64,000 bases of DNA from Macrobrachium rosenbergii (taxonomy: Eukaryota > Arthropoda > Malacostraca > Decapoda > Palaemonidae): NCBI RefSeq assembly GCF_040412425.1, contig NC_089742.1, positions 75,456,125 to 75,520,124 on the forward strand, in the 5' to 3' direction. Below the pieces are notes generated by a model. That model saw nothing but the letters and a program-made list of their open reading frames with translations, searched no databases and was not told the origin of the DNA. The position numbers were made by a program, and so were the translations under genes. Shown piece by piece: positions 1-10,708 of this stretch (position 1 is the stretch's first letter; each line of letters begins with the position of its first letter).

Positions 1-240
1 TAGAATTTTGGCCAAAGGCCAAGCATTGGGACCTATGGGGTCATTCAGCACTGAAAGGAAAATTGACAGTAAAAGATTTGAAAGGTGTAACAGGAGGAAA
101 ACCTCGCAGTTGCACTATGAATCAGTTGTTAGGAGAGGGTGGAAAGAAAGATGGAAGAAAGAGAATATGAAAGGAGGTACAGTGAAAGGAATGAAAGGGG
201 TTGCAAAGAACCTTAAGTAATCACTGTACGGCACTACGGG
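1..240 (-). repeat. Interspersed repeat family C, copy 1 (cut by window edge)
   Basis: Minus-strand copy of a family also seen at 40439-40745, 48955-49264 and 56320-56639. Shared blocks are the GGCCAAAGGCCAAGC segment, the CAGCACTGAA block and the AGGAGGAAAACCTCGCAGTT block. The end near 205-239 is shorter than in the other copies, so about 30 bp seem deleted there. The open frame at 8-220 is only the repeat read through and is not a gene. Class unknown; possibly a short retroelement. Confidence 0.8.
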
Positions 241-305
241 AACATCGATGATGATGAAGATAACACTGAATAATGATATTTCCAACGATGATTATCACTT
301 TGATT

Positions 306-583
306 GAGGTCTTCGTTGGGAGAGTCGGTAGAGCTGTGGCCTAGCATTTGCTAGGCCTGAGTTCGACTCTCCGGCCGGCTAATGAAGCGTTATAGGAATT
401 TATTTATGGTGATAGAAATTCATTCTCGCTATAATGTGGTTCGGATTCCACAATAAGCTGTAGGTCCCGTTGCTAAGTAACCAGTTGGTTCTTAGCCACG
501 TTAAATAAGTCTAATCCTTCGGGCCAGCCCTAGGAGAGCTGTTAATCAGCTCAGTGGTCTGGTAAAACTAAGGCATACTTAAC
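306..583 (+). mobile_element. tRNA-derived SINE, family B copy 1, full length with target-site duplication
   Basis: The head (about 312-378) has an A-box-like GTCGGTAGAGCTGTGG and a B-box-like GAGTTCGACTCTCC, as in tRNA-derived SINEs transcribed by RNA polymerase III. The body, shared with copies at 12797-13069, 26377-26647 and 36118-36321, runs through GGTCCCGTTGCTAAGTAACC to a tail GTAAAACTAAGGCATACTTAAC. The element is flanked by a perfect 14-bp direct repeat TTATCACTTTGATT at 292-305 and 584-597, which is direct evidence of retroposition. The well-conserved body suggests a conserved-domain SINE superfamily, but I cannot name it securely. Confidence 0.88.
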
Positions 584-597
584 TTATCACTTTGATT

Positions 598-2318
598 TTA
601 CCAATAAAGAGGGGAAAACGCTGGCAACAATGGAGACGACATCGATGATGGCGATACTGATAATTATATTCAATGTTATCATTATGATAATGATCACAGG
701 AAGGGGGTTGAAAGTATTAACAATAAGTGGAATAACGGGAACGGTGGTGATAATGATGATGATGATGATGATTAACGATCAATGGGGTGCTGGTTAACAA
801 TTGGATCATTCTAGAAAAAAAAGAAGTCGGAGTTGAGGGAAGAAGACACTGGATATGTGAGATAATAGACTGAACGAGCAGACTAAAAATAGAAAAAATG
901 CCTGCCATCGAGAAAGGAGTTTCCTCTTAGTCAACGTTAGTACCGTTTGCCTCTTTCATGATTATTCAGCATATTTACTCATTTTATTAACTATATTTTA
1001 TTAAAGGAAACTGATTATTTAAGTTAACGAGGTTCAAGTCATGCTCTTTGAAACCTATCAGAATTTTGATTTTGAAAGTTTTCATCTAAATTATTTATAA
1101 CCAAAAACATTTTTACCTTGGTATCCTCAGGAAAAATGAAGTGGGTTAAAAGGTAAATTTGGCGATATTTACTTACTTTAGAGGTAAATGCTTGAGGTAA
1201 ACGACGGTATGGATCCTTGGAACCAAATACACGCTTCTCTACAAAAGTACTCACCTGAAGTTCCAACGTCGGCGGCGCTGCTCTAATTAGTTTTCTCCTG
1301 CACTTGTTCTGATGATAATGGAAGGACATACCTTAATCTATATGTATTGTAATGGAATCAAAATGAACTACATCTTATTCTTTAGCCATGTGCCTTTCAA
1401 TGAAAGATGTGCATAGAACAGTACTACATTTCAAAAGGCAAACTATAAATTTTCCAGCACATTGACATTTTCGCTGCGGGTTTAATGTTGTTCTGTTTCT
1501 CAGATTCCTCTTTTCAAGAACTCTGCCAGATCAGACGAGGTTATGTTTTTGGTTCGGGTTGTTTCTTTGTTTACCAGCGTAACACACCAGGTTACGTGCG
1601 GATCTTCACAAACATTCTACCCCTGGCCCTAGTGATTAACAGCGGGTGAGCAGATTCTGGGAGAGATAGGAATGTTACTTTTGAGGGGAAGGAACTTTTT
1701 TGGGGGATGGATTACTAAGTTATGTTTCCCCGTCAAATGACTGCTGCAAGACTTTGCGAGAGATCAAATAGTTGCATCCAAGATTTTTTTTTGGAAGATT
1801 TTACAGTTTCGCAACATGACGAGATCTCGTTTTAGCGGCATGATTTTTCCTTGTTGCATTTCAATATGAGGGCAAGTTTTGGCCAGAGTTTCGTGGTCTT
1901 CTAAACGCTCTTGTTTACAACAGGAATTCAGTCTGCCGCCATTTCTTATATTTTTCCAGTCATAGTTTGGGTTTTGTTTTAAGGAGCGACATTTCTCTCT
2001 GTGTTGCACACTGACCAGTTATTGTGCATGTTATAACTTTGCAACCAGAGCTAAAGGTAAAGTGTTTAGTTACCAGTTATGTGCGCTTGGCAATTATAAG
2101 CAGGGATAATAGATATGATGATGTTTTAGTCTCTCAGATATAGGGAATTCTGTTGTTGTTTTATAGAAGCCACTTTCTTCCGATCATTTATTCATTCAAC
2201 CATTTTTGGATCATTGTCGAACTGTCCGGTGTCAGCACCCTACTGGAATATTCATGATTCAAATGCGGTTGCTCGTCGATGTCGTGGTCTCCTTTTTTTC
2301 CCAAAATATTTATTATGA
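598..2318. other. Unique non-coding stretch
   Basis: No supported gene. It holds a short (GAT)n run near 744-773 and A/T-rich unique sequence. The minus-strand frames at 1039-1329 and 1764-2009 match no family I recognise. A possible short spliced exon inside it is listed separately. Confidence 0.5.
1255..1308 (-). other. Possible 54-nt internal exon
   Basis: Read on the minus strand, an acceptor-like TTATCATCAG is followed by 54 open nucleotides (NKCRRKLIRAAPPTLELQ) and then a strong splice-donor consensus, CAG followed by GTGAGT. The length is a multiple of three. No flanking exon or known domain was recognised. Chance donor sites are common, so this is only a candidate. Confidence 0.15.
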
Positions 2319-2326
2319 TTCTAGAC

Positions 2327-2585
2327 CAGTGTTTCCCAAACTTTTTTAGTACGTGACCCCTTACAGCAGTACCAAACCTGTCATGACCCCCACTTTCATA
2401 AACCTTCTAAAATCGTACTATCTTAAATGGCACAGATATATATATGGTACCTACAATGCACTACCGGTCTGCGCATGCACTCCAGCCAGCTCCGAGACTG
2501 ACTGAAAAGTTTAGCCCCGTTCCGGCAAGCTGAACGTAGTGCATACAGTTGTTAGACCATGACCCCCAGTTTGGGAACCCCCCTG
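2327..2585. mobile_element. Non-autonomous hAT-type DNA transposon
   Basis: The left end reads CAGTGTTTCCCAAACTTTTT and the right end is the inverted match CAGTTTGGGAACCCCCCTG. The CAG...CTG termini and the TTCCCAAACT core are classic for hAT elements. Flanks are TTCTAGAC (2319-2326) and ATCTAGAC (2587-2594), 7 of 8 identical and fitting the known hAT target preference nTCTAGAn; one extra T lies between the right terminus and the duplication. At about 259 bp it has no room for a transposase. Confidence 0.85.
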
Positions 2586-2788
2586 TATCTAGACCATCCA
2601 CAGCGGATATTTCATAGCTCTGTTTCAACAAAGAGAGTCCACTTGTGCTCTTAGTACTTGCTCCTCAAGAACCAGTGAGTGCTTCCCCCTTTTCAGAGCA
2701 TCATCAGCATTCACTCTGTCGAGATGACAAGTAATCTGGCTCCCCTCCACTCTAAACCTGGAGAACGGTCTTTATGACAAATATCGGT

Positions 2789-3151
2789 CAGTGGCGTAGC
2801 TGGCATTCCATCTTTCGGGGTGCTTAGGTGGGGCCAAGATACTTTAGTGGGGTGCAAAGAAAATTACACAAACTAATGTACCAATTCTGTAATTAGTAAA
2901 ATCTACTATTTTCGAATGTATATAGCCATGTGGATGAAGGAAAATAAGGGCATTGTTAATTAGTAAACCTGTATTTGAGATTATAGAGCTCATTTTTCAA
3001 TTAATTTTCGATTCTTACTATATGCAAATGTATCAAATATTGTAAGGGTTGAAAGTTTAGCTACAAAGCAAATTTCAACTTGGCGGGGCCAGTGTGGGGG
3101 GCCAAGCATCTGACGATGGGGGCCTCTGGGTCCCCCATAGCGACGCCACTG
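2789..3151. mobile_element. Non-autonomous DNA transposon with CAGTGGCG termini
   Basis: The left end CAGTGGCGTAGCTGGC and right end ATAGCGACGCCACTG are inverted repeats, followed inward on both sides by G-rich strings. The flanks ATATCGGT (2781-2788) and ATATTGGT (3152-3159) are an 8-bp duplication with one mismatch. CAGTGGCG ends with an 8-bp duplication fit a hAT-like element. The interior is A/T-rich with no transposase. Confidence 0.85.
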
Positions 3152-3159
3152 ATATTGGT

Positions 3160-3519
3160 TCTGATCCCAAAAGTGTCAGAGAAACTGTAATGCCACTTTC
3201 AAGCACTTTCACTATACTCTTGATTTTAGAGGGTTACACTGATTTTTATTTTACTTTTTTCTTTTTCTTTACATTTCGAAGTTTTCTTCGCATTTACTGG
3301 CTCCTAAGGCTCTTTTAATATGAATGTTCATTTGTTATAAATGATAACAACAATAATATTATATATCTCCTTCTAAATTTATTTCAAAAACTTGCGCTAG
3401 TATTTAGTCCTCATCAAGATAGAAAGATTCCTAAAAGATGTAGCAAAAGGAACGTACATAATATAGCTTCATGATAACTGTTCGAGTTCATTAGAAATTT
3501 CAAAAGAAAGAGGTGGAAC

Positions 3520-3590
<71 letters not shown>

Positions 3591-4020
3591 TTTTTAAGTG
3601 ATAGCATTTCATCATCATCTTGGAAATATAATTAACTTAAACTCTGCTTAACCACCCAACTTGAAAGAAACCTGGTTTAACATCTTGCGAGAAAATCTGT
3701 TGCCGATAAAGAAGTTATTAATTTTTTTCGCATTTTTTGCGAACCTTGGTCATATCATTGACTTTGTACTTAATTTTCCTCAGGTGCCTCACCGCTAAGG
3801 AAAACGCATCCCTTAGGCGAGCCGAATGAACGAGTGTGGACTAAGAGTATGCCGGTTACGAAGTATAGTCATCAAGACCTTGGGCATGTGCCAAACGCCA
3901 GATGTCTCCAGGTGCCCCGCGCGAATCCTCAACGAGTGCCACAAGTGTCGTTACTTATGCTTATTGAAGTCCGCTTAGCGGGGTAATCGTCATGGGAAGG
4001 AGAGCTTCGCTTGTCCGAAA
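3160..4020. other. Unique stretch with a pure (AG)n tract
   Basis: Mostly A/T-rich unique DNA. A perfect (AG)n tract of about 65 bp lies at 3524-3588. The 3780-4020 part is more G/C-rich but shows no open frame of note. Confidence 0.6.
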
Positions 4021-4195
4021 GGGTGCACCAGTCCTGTAAGCAAACTTAAGATGCATAGGACTAACAGAGGGGCCCATACCGTACTCTACTTACCTGATAA
4101 TAGAGGTAGGGTGCACCTCCTGTAAGCAAACTTAAGATGCATAGGACTAACAGAGGGACCATACCGTACTCTACTTACCTGATGACAGAGGTCAG
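4021..4195 (+). repeat. Direct tandem duplication, unit about 88 bp
   Basis: GGGTGCACC at 4021 starts a block that recurs at 4109. Both units share CTGTAAGCAAACTTAAGATG and CCGTACTCTACTTACCTGAT with only a few differences, implying a fairly recent duplication. No function is evident. Confidence 0.85.
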
Positions 4196-4550
4196 GTTTT
4201 CTTCAGTTCTGCCTGTCCTTACGAGACAACTGGCCACGTCTGGTATACTCCACTCTTTCGTCAATCTGCCATTATTTCCTGCCACCCACGACTCCCTCCT
4301 GCCCCTCCTTCAGCTCCTGGGCGTCCTTTGCCTGGCTAAGGTCTTAACCACTCAATCATAAAAGTCTAACGCATCAGTCATGCACGATACCTCGCACCCG
4401 GAACTCGAGAACTTCTAGCCTAACAAGAGTCTTGTCTTTGAAACACTACTCTTTAATCTTATTTTCAACAAACTTTGAAGAGTAATCGCGCCAGTAAGTG
4501 TGCGTGCATGTGTTTGTGTGTGTATATGCATGTGTGTGTGTATGTTTGTT

Positions 4551-4623
<73 letters not shown>

Positions 4624-4796
4624 TTCTGTTTACTATAACTGTAAAGTCAGTGATGACTTAGCCTAAAATTTTTGTTCTTTATTTCTTACAGTTGGAATTT
4701 TTAGAAAGATAAACCAATCGAAAGGAACGTTGTGTTATCATATTTAAAAAAAGTATTTAAATGCTCTTTATATTTGCACACAACCGATCTACATAA
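4196..4796. other. Unique stretch with (TG)n/(GA)n compound microsatellite
   Basis: Unique sequence interrupted at about 4500-4619 by imperfect TG repeats running directly into (GA)n. The minus frame at 4415-4624 is a microsatellite translation. No gene is seen. Confidence 0.6.
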
Positions 4797-5715
4797 GCGA
4801 ATACGATTTAAGGGGTGGCTGTAGAAAAACTCAGTAGTGTCTGTGGCACTGATCTATGTTGAGTGAAGAATCAAATCCTTCTTCAAGCATTTCTGCAGCT
4901 TTTAATGTTGCCTGATTTTCTCACACTGATAACGTAACCTCACGAGTTTCAAAAGATGTCTTACCCACAGAAGACTTATTACCTTGTGTATCCTTGGCAT
5001 CAAAATCTTTTCTCTCTACAATTTCCGGTGGCTATAAGCATAGTTTTTTTAATCCTTTTCCCACGCCTCAAAACAGTTTCCAGAATACTTTTACCAATTT
5101 AAGTTTTCCTACAAGTTCCTCTTGTCTGCAATGTTGTAAGCTGCGTTGATAGCTTTCAACTATAGCAATCCTTGAAAAAAAAATCCTTTCATTTTTATTC
5201 CACGTGTTCTTGGCTACCACTGTTTTCTTTAAACTTGGCTCATCCCTCATGCGAGTCATTCACAGACAAGCTTCACTTCATCATTCAAAGGCTGACCAAC
5301 CGTTCCAGTAACAGACTTGTCATCAAAACTCAAGCAAAACTGACCATTCCCTCGTTTCTCTTAAACTAAGACTCATTCACTCGCGCCTTATACTGTCACT
5401 GTAAAGTTACTTACTTCTCAGCCTGTTCCGGAGATCTGGACTTCCGTTATAAATCCCTTCCAGGGTTGCTATTCATCGTCACGCAGTCAAGTGTCCCGTA
5501 CAGCGACGATGGAGACGACAAATCCTGATCAAAGACCAAATCAGCGACTTTCCGTGTGCTCGCCTTAGAGGAACATGCTGTAGATGCTTGCATCAAAGCT
5601 TCAGTTTCGTCATAAAAAGTCGTTCAGACACCTAGTGTTAATTCCAAACTTTGCTTATTAATCTCAGAAACTGGCGGAATTATTTGTTTACAAACTACCG
5701 ACTCATAGTCCATAT
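4797..5715 (-). pseudogene. Degraded coding-like sequence of unknown family
   Basis: Minus-strand translation gives long protein-like stretches broken by stops and at least two frame changes. About 5715-5455 reads VCKQIIPPVSEINKQS, one TGA, then DETEALMQASTACSS and ending LYGTLDCVTMNSNPGRDL. In another frame there is SFDDKSVTGTVGQPLNDE. A third frame runs about 5259-4797, with ERIFFSRIAIVESYQRSL, PPEIVERKDFDAKD and LKAAEMLEEGFDSSLNID, crossed by four stops. The composition (Ser/Thr, Glu, Lys, few low-complexity runs) is unlike random translation. I recognise no domain. It could be a processed pseudogene, an old exon cluster or part of a large mobile element. Confidence 0.35.
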
Positions 5716-5807
5716 TTCGTAGTGCTTACAACCTCAAAGTCTTCTTCCAATGTAGTTTAGTATACAGAGTACAACTTCATACATAGTCAACATAAGCAGA
5801 AGCTTAC

Positions 5808-5843
5808 ACACACACACACACACATATATATATGTATACAGTA

Positions 5844-5937
<94 letters not shown>

Positions 5938-5940
5938 AAT
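5808..5940. repeat. Compound (CA)n/(TA)n microsatellite
   Basis: (CA)n about 5809-5824, then (TA)n with few interruptions to about 5936, abutting family D copy 1. The minus-strand open frames over it are repeat translations. Confidence 0.95.
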
Positions 5941-6206
5941 AAAATCTGAGTAGATCTTGTTTGTACTACCCTGGGTGACAGTAGAGGAGGCATGATACAG
6001 CCACCCACCCCTTGCAAATCGGTTTGTCCTCCCAGGGTGTAGGCAGGGTAGGTAGGGGAACGGGAGAGTAGGGGAGACATCCACTCTCCTCCTGCAAACC
6101 TGTTTGTCCGCCCCAGGTGGGGGCGGGTGGGGTAGATAAGGGATCAGGAAGGTTGGGGAGACAGCAGCGCCGGGTTCCAGCGTGCGTAGCGTGCACTAAT
6201 AAGCTC

Positions 6207-6208
<2 letters not shown>
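5941..6208 (+). repeat. Interspersed repeat family D, copy 1
   Basis: Matches 15660-15922 over its whole length, from AGATCTTGTTTGT to GCGTGCACTAATAAGCTCGT. It contains about three internal diverged units of 70-80 bp built around TGCAAACCTGTTTGTCC followed by a G-rich string. Both copies stop at the same AAGCTCGT and pass directly into a microsatellite, (AT)n here and (TAA)n in copy 2, suggesting a retroelement 3' tail or repeat-targeted insertion. Confidence 0.85.

Positions 6209-6284
<76 letters not shown>
6209..6284. repeat. (AT)n plus T-tract
   Basis: (AT)n from the end of family D to about 6266, then about 19 T. Open frames on both strands here are artefacts. Confidence 0.95.
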
Positions 6285-6285
<1 letters not shown>

Positions 6286-6519
6286 ACCCTGAATTGCTTA
6301 TTCCTCTCTGAGAGGCTGGCGCCAGAAGCGTAGCGCCCTCCAGATCTTAGCAAGTCTCCAGGGATGAGTTTGCAAGCCCCATACCTTCATATTTGCTTCA
6401 GCTTCCATTGTTACTCCTTCACATCTCGGCCAATTGGTGGTGGTAAGTTAAACATGCTACCATACATACATATATACATACATACACATATAAATATATA
6501 TAATGTATATACTGTACAT

Positions 6520-6564
<45 letters not shown>

Positions 6565-7629
6565 CATATACATAACATAATATCAATAGAATTTCCCTTT
6601 TGGAAATAAGAACTTAATGTCCTGAGTATCTTACTCTGAAAGGGTGCACACTCTGTATAGTTCTTAACATGTACATATCGGTCTAATAAGTGGGAACGGA
6701 GGAAGAACATCTTGATACTTTAAAGACTAAATATGAGATTTCAGTAAAATATCAGCTTGCTTTTGAAGGATAACTTGTAAAGACTGCGTAATCACTTTAA
6801 AGTCCACGAACATAAATGTTACGATATTGATAAAGAATACAGTAATAAGTAATCAATAATAATGACACTAACTATTCTACGTTAAGACAGAATGACTGGA
6901 AATAAAGATTAAAAGACGAAAGAGAAACGATAATGATGCCCATGCTTCAAGGAGAGTATAATTATTAAGAAGAGGAAGATGATGGATGGCTACTCTTTCC
7001 AAAATCACTGCGCCTATATGATCTCGTGACTTGCAGCAGAGATTCCGAAGTTTTGTCACTTTTAGCGTCGCCCTGTTGTCAAGCAAAGGAAGGTTCTTGG
7101 CGCTACTAAGACTTATTTGAGCGGTTCTCCGTTCTCACTGATGTCACTGTGTGCACCGAAACTCAAGTTTTGGAAAAACACTGACTTGTAGGATGACAAG
7201 TGACACCTTTGTCGAAACAGCAGCAGTTAAAATTGATTCCAGCACATAAGCAGATCCGTAGATGACCATTAAATCTAAAGCCAGTTGCTATAGAAATGAA
7301 TATTTTTAGAAATTAGATATGAATGAACTTTTCGAGAAAATTTCTGAAACCAGAGAATTAATTTTAAATCTTATCAACAAAAACGGATTACAAAAGGAAA
7401 ATACTAAAATCATTTACTTACATTTAATTAAAAACAAATTTTTTTTTACTATTTAATTTAGCTCATCTCTTACATTCACTTGATAATCCTTACCAACTGC
7501 CAAGACGTTTTGGAAGAGTATGACCGAGAGTGAAGACAAACTCTGGAAGGGCAAGGATCCACTGGAGCCCAAAACTGAACGCAGACTTATGTTCATGAAA
7601 TTATTGCTTTTGTGAGGTTGCTGGTGACG
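6285..7629. other. Unique stretch with CATA/CA/TA microsatellites
   Basis: A mixed (CATA)n, (CA)n and (TA)n cluster lies at about 6461-6573. The rest is A/T-rich unique DNA in which I see no gene. Confidence 0.6.
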
Positions 7630-7990
7630 GAAATGCAGGGTATTGGCGTTGAAGAATTCGTGTCAACTGAAATATTTAGGAGTGTGGTAAGGAACTTGAA
7701 GATGGAAATTCTTCAGAAGGTCCAGACCGTTAATGAGTGGCTGAATAATGTCAATAGTATTTTTACTTGATGATGAGGTTCCAAAGGAATCGATGAGAGC
7801 AATAATAGTTCCTTTACAGGAGACGAATGTCTGACTGATGTATGTAAGGTGAAGATATTTAGTATCGATACGAGGAAGGACTCCAAATGAATATGTCTGG
7901 GGAAGAAGTATTCTTGTAATCTGGATGACTGAACTGATACAGATGCAATAACGGAAGATTCAGGGTACAGTGGATACATGACAGGTTACA
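7630..7990 (+). pseudogene. Possible remnant of non-LTR reverse transcriptase (N-terminal RT region)
   Basis: One frame reads NEWLNNVNSIF at about 7730-7765, and after a frameshift EVPKESMRAIIVPL at about 7776-7817. This resembles the W-x-VP-x-x-W-x-x-AIIVPLYKGKG block before the RT fingers in many non-LTR elements, in the right order and spacing. Further on, FRVQWIHDR may be a decayed GFR block. Stops and frameshifts are frequent. The match is short, so confidence is limited. Confidence 0.4.
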
Positions 7991-8579
7991 AACAAGGGCT
8001 GGAGCCTTTTATGATAAGAGGGAAGCTTTCTTAAGAATGTGTGTACAGACATTGAACTGATTAGATTAGGTACACAGGTCCTTCTTTAACAAAAGTGGAT
8101 TATAAACGTCCCTTGGCAGCTAATATTATTACAGTTATATAGCCAATAAGGAATTTAAAGGTAGAACAAAAGGTAATGGCAAGATATTTATGAGGGATGA
8201 GAGGAGTTGAGAATGAATAAAATGGTATTTATAGCAATAGTACAAATATGTCGAACAAAATGTTAAGAGTTGAAACCTAAATCAGCATTTTGAAGTTATC
8301 TATAAACTTGGAAAGAATTTACGGGGGCGCTGGTGCCAGAGGAAGTGTAAGAAGGAGATGAATGACGCAGCATAGAAAGGGAAACTGACGTGCTTGTCAT
8401 GAGGGTACTGTGCAAGCGTGGGAAGCAATTGCAATGGAATCAAGACACGAAGTGAAGAAACTATTACTACTATAAGACTAGGGTGCGGATGTGGAGGTCT
8501 GTTCCTACGCTACCAAAAACGTACATGAATCCGACAGATATTTGTAAGTGTGAAAGCGGGTACAGGCTTTTGTCTTCTT
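7991..8579. other. Unique stretch, possibly more retroelement debris
   Basis: Purine-rich plus-strand sequence that may continue the decayed retroelement upstream. No domain is recognisable. Nothing else is seen. Confidence 0.4.
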
Positions 8580-8707
8580 TCGTGCCGAATCGGTTAGGTT
8601 AACCTCATCCCTAACCAATCGTGTCCGGGTTCGAATCCCACCACGGGTAGCGCATAAAAAAGTGACGAAATCGATAATGAAGAAGTCATCGTGGCTATTA
8701 AAAATAT
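8580..8707 (+). mobile_element. SINE-like element with tRNA B box, running into a microsatellite
   Basis: GGGTTCGAATCCCACC at about 8628-8643 is a strong tRNA B-box/T-arm. The upstream part (about 8585-8627) is only weakly A-box-like. Downstream, GAAATCGATAATGAAG and GTGGCTATTAAAAAT match, imperfectly but in order, the sequence at 30670-30812 and 47010-47110, defining a common SINE 3' body. The element then enters (CA)n/(TA)n. Confidence 0.55.
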
Positions 8708-8722
8708 GCACGCGCGCGCACG

Positions 8723-8808
<86 letters not shown>
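8708..8808. repeat. (CG/CA)n/(TA)n microsatellite
   Basis: CGCG/CACA alternation, (CA)n, then (TA)n to 8807. Overlapping open frames on both strands are artefacts. Confidence 0.95.
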
Positions 8809-8811
<3 letters not shown>

Positions 8812-9178
8812 TTGCGTTGGCGTGTGTAAGCGTACGCGCATACACGTGCCTGTGTGTATGTGAGTATCATATATCTGTGTAAGTAATGAGTAATAATATT
8901 ATTAAAGCGTTACGTTTAAATTGAAGGATAACGATCAATTTCCAAGTGAAAGCCAGGTTCAAACTATTCTTCATGTGCAAAGCCACAGTAGAGAGGGAAA
9001 ACCAAAGAAAAAAGGCAGTAAAGGGGAAATAAGAAAAAAATAGGAACAGAATTTCATCAGAGGGAAACAAATTTTAAGAATGAATGAAGACGTTAAAATA
9101 AAATTATTAAATAAAAGGACAGAAAAAATGGGAGAGAAATAAAAGATAAGGGCCAACATTCAATCGGAAAAGGTTAGA

Positions 9179-9252
<74 letters not shown>

Positions 9253-9406
9253 TTTATATATGTACAGTAATATATATTTATAAGCAAGTGGATTCATAGA
9301 TTTCCCCCATGCAATTCTAGTCATTTGCATAAGAATAAATTATATCTTCGTCTACAAGTTCATATAAAATTTATTTAAATATTGACAGCCAGATAATAGT
9401 TAAATG

Positions 9407-9409
<3 letters not shown>
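8809..9409. other. Unique A/T-rich stretch with (GA)n tract
   Basis: A/T-rich unique DNA. A (GA)n tract occupies about 9181-9248. No gene is seen. Confidence 0.6.
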
Positions 9410-9503
<94 letters not shown>

Positions 9504-9563
9504 CCCGAAGAGGGGGATGAAAAGGGATGTGCATTAAACCTATATGTTAAATACAAATAGATA

Positions 9564-9629
<66 letters not shown>

Positions 9630-9823
9630 ACGACGAAGGCGAGGAATGAAAAGGGAGGTAGGCAGGTAATCCAGAAGATCTGAGGCAGAGAGAGCCTACC
9701 TGGAACTCGCCGAGATAGAAATCTAGTCGGTGAGGCGGCGTGATTATAGGACCCGGTGCTGACTGCCAGATCAGCGTTCCGACCCCTTGCTCTCTTTATC
9801 TCTCTATCTCTAAAACCGCTGTC

Positions 9824-9871
<48 letters not shown>

Positions 9872-9956
9872 CGGTTGATCACTCCCTCCATATTTATTTG
9901 TATTTAACATATAGGTTTAATGTACAGTACATCCCTTTTCATCCCCTCCCATCGGG

Positions 9957-10035
<79 letters not shown>

Positions 10036-10045
10036 CGGTTGATCT
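9410..10045. repeat. Large inverted repeat with (AG)n/(CT)n arms
   Basis: The left arm is (AG)n 9411-9502, a unique block 9503-9563 and (AG)n 9567-9628. The right arm is (CT)n 9829-9868, the reverse complement of the unique block at about 9889-9956, and (CT)n 9960-10033. The unique blocks share ATGAAAAGGGATGT and ATTAAACCTATATGTTAAAT in inverted order. A short direct repeat CTCTCCGCGGTTGATC occurs at about 9865 and 10029. The long open frame across the region (9371-9910 minus) is repeat translation. Confidence 0.8.
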
Positions 10046-10418
10046 CTCTCTGGTCTTGCTTTCTACTTCCCAAGACCAAGCAGTAACGGAGAAGCAGGTC
10101 TCTGTTTAGATAGAGAACACATTCTTTACCTGTTCCCCCCCCCTCTGTATTCGCGCTTGTTTTCCGCATTGTGTTGTCTTTCTGAATGAACTCAGACAGA
10201 CGCATTCTCTTTCTCCTGGAAGAATGCCAATGCTGCAGTTCTTTTCCAAAGAAAATGTTTACCTAAAAAAAATGGATAAAAAAGGTATTTGTTAGGACAA
10301 CAGAAAATTGGTATGGGAGAATGAAAAGGAGCGACCTTGTGAGAGGTCGTAATTTCAGAAGCTATTCGCGGTTCAACGACCACTCAGGGAATTCTGAGAC
10401 TGAAGACTGTTGAAGGGG

Positions 10419-10465
<47 letters not shown>

Positions 10466-10641
10466 AAAATTCCACCCCTAAAGGTCTTTACAAATTGACT
10501 AGACGCAAGGCACTCGGATTAATAAATAAAACGAGATGAGAGACCGGTCCACTCTTTTCATTATAAAGCATGAAAGTGATTGCATAACGGTATTGGGAAT
10601 ATATATGCACAAGCAGGAGTAGACTTCAAGTCCATGTACGT

Positions 10642-10644
<3 letters not shown>
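10046..10644. other. Unique stretch with (AG)n tract
   Basis: Unique DNA with an (AG)n tract at about 10422-10462 and a C-run near 10134. No coding support. Confidence 0.6.

Positions 10645-10702
<58 letters not shown>
10645..10702. repeat. (AG)n microsatellite
   Basis: Uninterrupted AG dinucleotide tract of about 58 bp. Confidence 0.95.

Positions 10703-10708
<6 letters not shown>

Noticed and set aside
8..220. 70-codon frame at the window start
   Set aside because: It lies wholly inside family C copy 1; the same frame is seen in the copy at 48955-49264.
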